8,708 nt of DNA from CAXGUU01 sp964012875. Its GTDB lineage: Bacteria > Pseudomonadota > Gammaproteobacteria > Ga0077536. The translations under genes and the position numbers were made by a program. Under the pieces are notes generated by a model that saw only the letters and a program-made list of their open reading frames with translations, had not been told where the DNA came from and ran no database searches. Below, in pieces: positions 7,672 to 8,708 of this stretch. The first letter of the stretch is position 1. The number at the start of each line of letters is the position of its first letter. The stretch is taken from the NCBI GenBank assembly GCA_964012875.1, contig CAXGUU010000132.1:1-8708 (forward strand), read 5' to 3'.

Positions 7672-8588
7672 GCAGCGCGCTCCAGCGTGCGCAGTCGGGC
7701 GCTGCGCGCACGCGGATTGTTCGCAGCTTCCTCCTCCCGGGGGCGGATCGGCTTTCGGTGGAGCACGACGAAACCCGGGGTGGGCTCCAACCCATCACGT
7801 CTGGCCTCACGGTGCTCGCGATCAAGACGACGAAAAGTGTGTTTGACGATTCGATCTTCAAGCGAATGGAAAGCAATTACGACCACGCGCCCACGCAAGC
7901 GAAGCAACGGCAGGCATGCTGCCAGAGCGCGTTCGACCTCACCGAGTTCGTCGTTAATATGGATACGAATCGCCTGGAAAGTTCGCGTAGCCGGATCAAT
8001 CCGACCGCGACCGCGATACACACAACTTCTAACCAGATCGGCAAGCGCGAAGGTAGTTTTCAGTGGCTCGTCAGCGCGCGTGTTGACAATGCGCCGGGCG
8101 ATTTGGCGCGAACGCCGCTCTTCGCCATAACGCCACAACACATCGGAGATTTCGCTTTCCGAGGCCCCAGCGAGCCATTCCGCCGCAGATACCCCAACGC
8201 CCGAACTCATCCGCATGTCGAGTGGACCATCTTCGCGAAACGAAAACCCGCGCGCGGGATCATCGAGCTGCGGTGAAGACAATCCGAGATCGAACAATAT
8301 GCCGTCGACCGTCCCTGACAAATGCTCAGAAAGCCGCGATATTTTTGAGAACGCTTCAGGCTGCACGCTAAGCCGAGGTTCGCGGGCTGCGAGTTGGCTG
8401 GCACACCGCTGCGCTTCCGGGTCGCGGTCAAAAGCAACGATGCGACCGTCAGCATTGAGATGCCGCAATATGGATTCAGTGTGTCCCCCACGGCCGAAAG
8501 TGGCATCGATGTAAGTGCCGGACGGCTTAATGTCCATCATGTCTATGGCTTCTGACAGTAGGACTGGTGTGTGCATCGACACCTGCAT
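7668..8588 (-). CDS. rsmH: 16S rRNA (cytosine(1402)-N(4))-methyltransferase RsmH (MraW)
   Basis: RsmH uses S-adenosylmethionine to methylate N4 of C1402 in the ribosomal P site of 16S rRNA; with RsmI this gives m4Cm1402. The 306-residue product is close to the 313 of E. coli. Visible elements are the SAM-binding loop YIDATFGRGGHT (26-37), the acidic motif AFDRDPEA (52-59), DGILFDLGLSSPQLD (95-109) followed by RGFSFREDGPLDMRM (113-127), YGEERRSRQIA (154-164), FQAIRIHINDEL (204-215), AFHSLEDRIVK (239-249) and the tail NNPRARSARLR (290-300). The start is uncertain. ATG at 8588 lies 3 bp after the mraZ stop, in the same frame, with no clear ribosome site. ATG at 8576 (protein starting MHTPVLL, 302 residues) has AGGTG just upstream and fits the family's N-terminus well. 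The stop overlaps the ftsL start by 4 bp (ATGA). Confidence 0.96.
   Translation of the reverse strand: MQVSMHTPVLLSEAIDMMDIKPSGTYIDATFGRGGHTESILRHLNADGRIVAFDRDPEAQRCASQLAAREPRLSVQPEAFSKISRLSEHLSGTVDGILFDLGLSSPQLDDPARGFSFREDGPLDMRMSSGVGVSAAEWLAGASESEISDVLWRYGEERRSRQIARRIVNTRADEPLKTTFALADLVRSCVYRGRGRIDPATRTFQAIRIHINDELGEVERALAACLPLLRLRGRVVVIAFHSLEDRIVKHTFRRLDREHREARRDGLEPTPGFVVLHRKPIRPREEEAANNPRARSARLRTLERAA
7680..7683 (-). promoter_or_regulatory. Ribosome binding site of ftsL
   Basis: GGAG on the minus strand, 8 bases before the ftsL ATG at 7671, lies inside the 3' end of rsmH. It supports the short FtsL start and shows that ftsL need not depend wholly on coupling to rsmH. Confidence 0.5.
8580..8584 (-). 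promoter_or_regulatory. Possible ribosome binding site favouring the second rsmH start
   Basis: The minus strand reads AGGTG here, 3 bases before the ATG at 8576-8574. The AGG core is 5 bases from that ATG, a workable Shine-Dalgarno spacing. No comparable site precedes the upstream ATG at 8588. This supports an rsmH product starting MHTPVLL, four residues shorter than the longest reading. The match is short and could be chance. Confidence 0.4.
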
Positions 8589-8591
8589 CGC

Positions 8592-8708
8592 TCACAGCGA
8601 CAGGGTGTCCAGGGCCGAGGCTGAAGCATCGACGCCCTCGGCTACATCTTCCAGCCAACGATCCCGCGCCGTGCGCCAGCCTGCAGCATCCCAGATTTCG
8701 AGCTTATT
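8592..8708 (-). CDS. mraZ: Transcriptional regulator MraZ, C-terminal 38 residues only
   Basis: Reading the minus strand from base 8708 gives 38 residues that begin NKLEIWDAAGWRTARDRWLE and end LDTLSL before a TGA. This matches the C-terminal end of MraZ: the E. coli protein has NKFELWDE at the same place and also finishes in LSL. MraZ is a roughly 150-residue protein of the AbrB-like fold that forms a ring and binds repeats upstream of its own gene, repressing the dcw cluster in E. coli. The DNA-binding part lies in the missing portion, so its integrity cannot be judged. The gene stops 3 bp before the first possible rsmH start. The identification rests on this short match and on position immediately upstream of rsmH, its usual place. 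Confidence 0.9.
   Translation of the reverse strand, partial: NKLEIWDAAGWRTARDRWLEDVAEGVDASASALDTLSL

Larger units (their letters stand above)
1..8708 (-). other. dcw (division and cell wall) gene cluster, partial, probably one operon
   Basis: Nine genes, mraZ-rsmH-ftsL-ftsI-murE-murF-mraY-murD-ftsW, run in the same direction with no gap larger than 3 bp. This is the conserved proteobacterial dcw order. The window cuts mraZ at its 5' side and ftsW at its 3' side. In related genomes murG, murC, ddl, ftsQ, ftsA and ftsZ usually follow ftsW, but that part is not visible here. The start/stop overlaps between neighbours imply one polycistronic message with translational coupling, which is an inference from spacing. 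No promoter, operator or terminator can be placed inside the window; the MraZ-bound promoter would lie upstream of mraZ, beyond base 8708. Confidence 0.95.

Noticed and set aside
7647..8276. A 209-codon plus-strand open frame opposite rsmH.
   Set aside because: Codon-register shadow of rsmH, with no family resemblance; rsmH itself has all its motifs.
1..8708. Search for mobile elements, CRISPR arrays, tRNA or rRNA genes, att sites, defence or toxin genes, and an undescribed system.
   Set aside because: The window is almost entirely filled by nine recognisable dcw genes on one strand, leaving no room for extra loci. I saw no direct or inverted repeats of note, by eye only.

Overview
The window holds an uninterrupted piece of a bacterial dcw (division and cell wall) cluster. 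Every gene is on the minus strand, so transcription runs from base 8708 towards base 1. In that direction the order is mraZ (3' end only), rsmH, ftsL, ftsI, murE, murF, mraY, murD and ftsW (5' end only). Proteobacteria, especially Gammaproteobacteria, typically have this order. The MraZ tail ending in LSL, a 360-residue MraY that aligns end to end with the E. coli protein, and a MurE carrying the DNPR motif of meso-diaminopimelate-adding enzymes all fit a Gram-negative proteobacterium, most likely a gammaproteobacterium. A betaproteobacterium is not excluded, and no genus can be named. Base composition looks moderately GC-rich and even across the window, with no sign of foreign insertions.

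Layout from right to left: 8592-8708 is the end of the cluster regulator gene mraZ; 7668-8588 is the 16S rRNA methyltransferase gene rsmH; 7408-7671 is ftsL and 5669-7411 is ftsI, encoding two divisome membrane proteins; 4176-5672 (murE), 2818-4179 (murF), 1742-2824 (mraY) and 363-1745 (murD) encode peptidoglycan precursor enzymes; 1-366 is the start of ftsW. There is almost no non-coding DNA: only 3 bases (8589-8591) lie between genes. Six of the eight junctions are ATGA overlaps, where the start codon of one gene overlaps the stop codon of the previous one by 4 bp. The murF/mraY junction is a 7-bp overlap. I see no internal terminator or insertion; the cluster promoter would lie upstream of mraZ, outside the window.

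The genes form one pathway. MurD, MurE and MurF add D-Glu, meso-DAP and D-Ala-D-Ala to UDP-MurNAc-L-Ala in the cytoplasm. MraY moves the finished phospho-MurNAc-pentapeptide to undecaprenyl phosphate, giving lipid I. After lipid II is made and flipped by proteins encoded elsewhere, FtsW polymerises it and FtsI crosslinks it at the septum, with FtsL as part of the complex that activates them. RsmH tunes the ribosome, and MraZ represses the cluster.

I looked for an undescribed system and did not find one. All key catalytic motifs are present, and the long plus-strand open frames are shadows of these genes. The points worth a second look are small: the chain of coupled overlaps, an FtsL with almost no cytoplasmic tail, a variant MurF motif, and uncertain starts for rsmH and murD.
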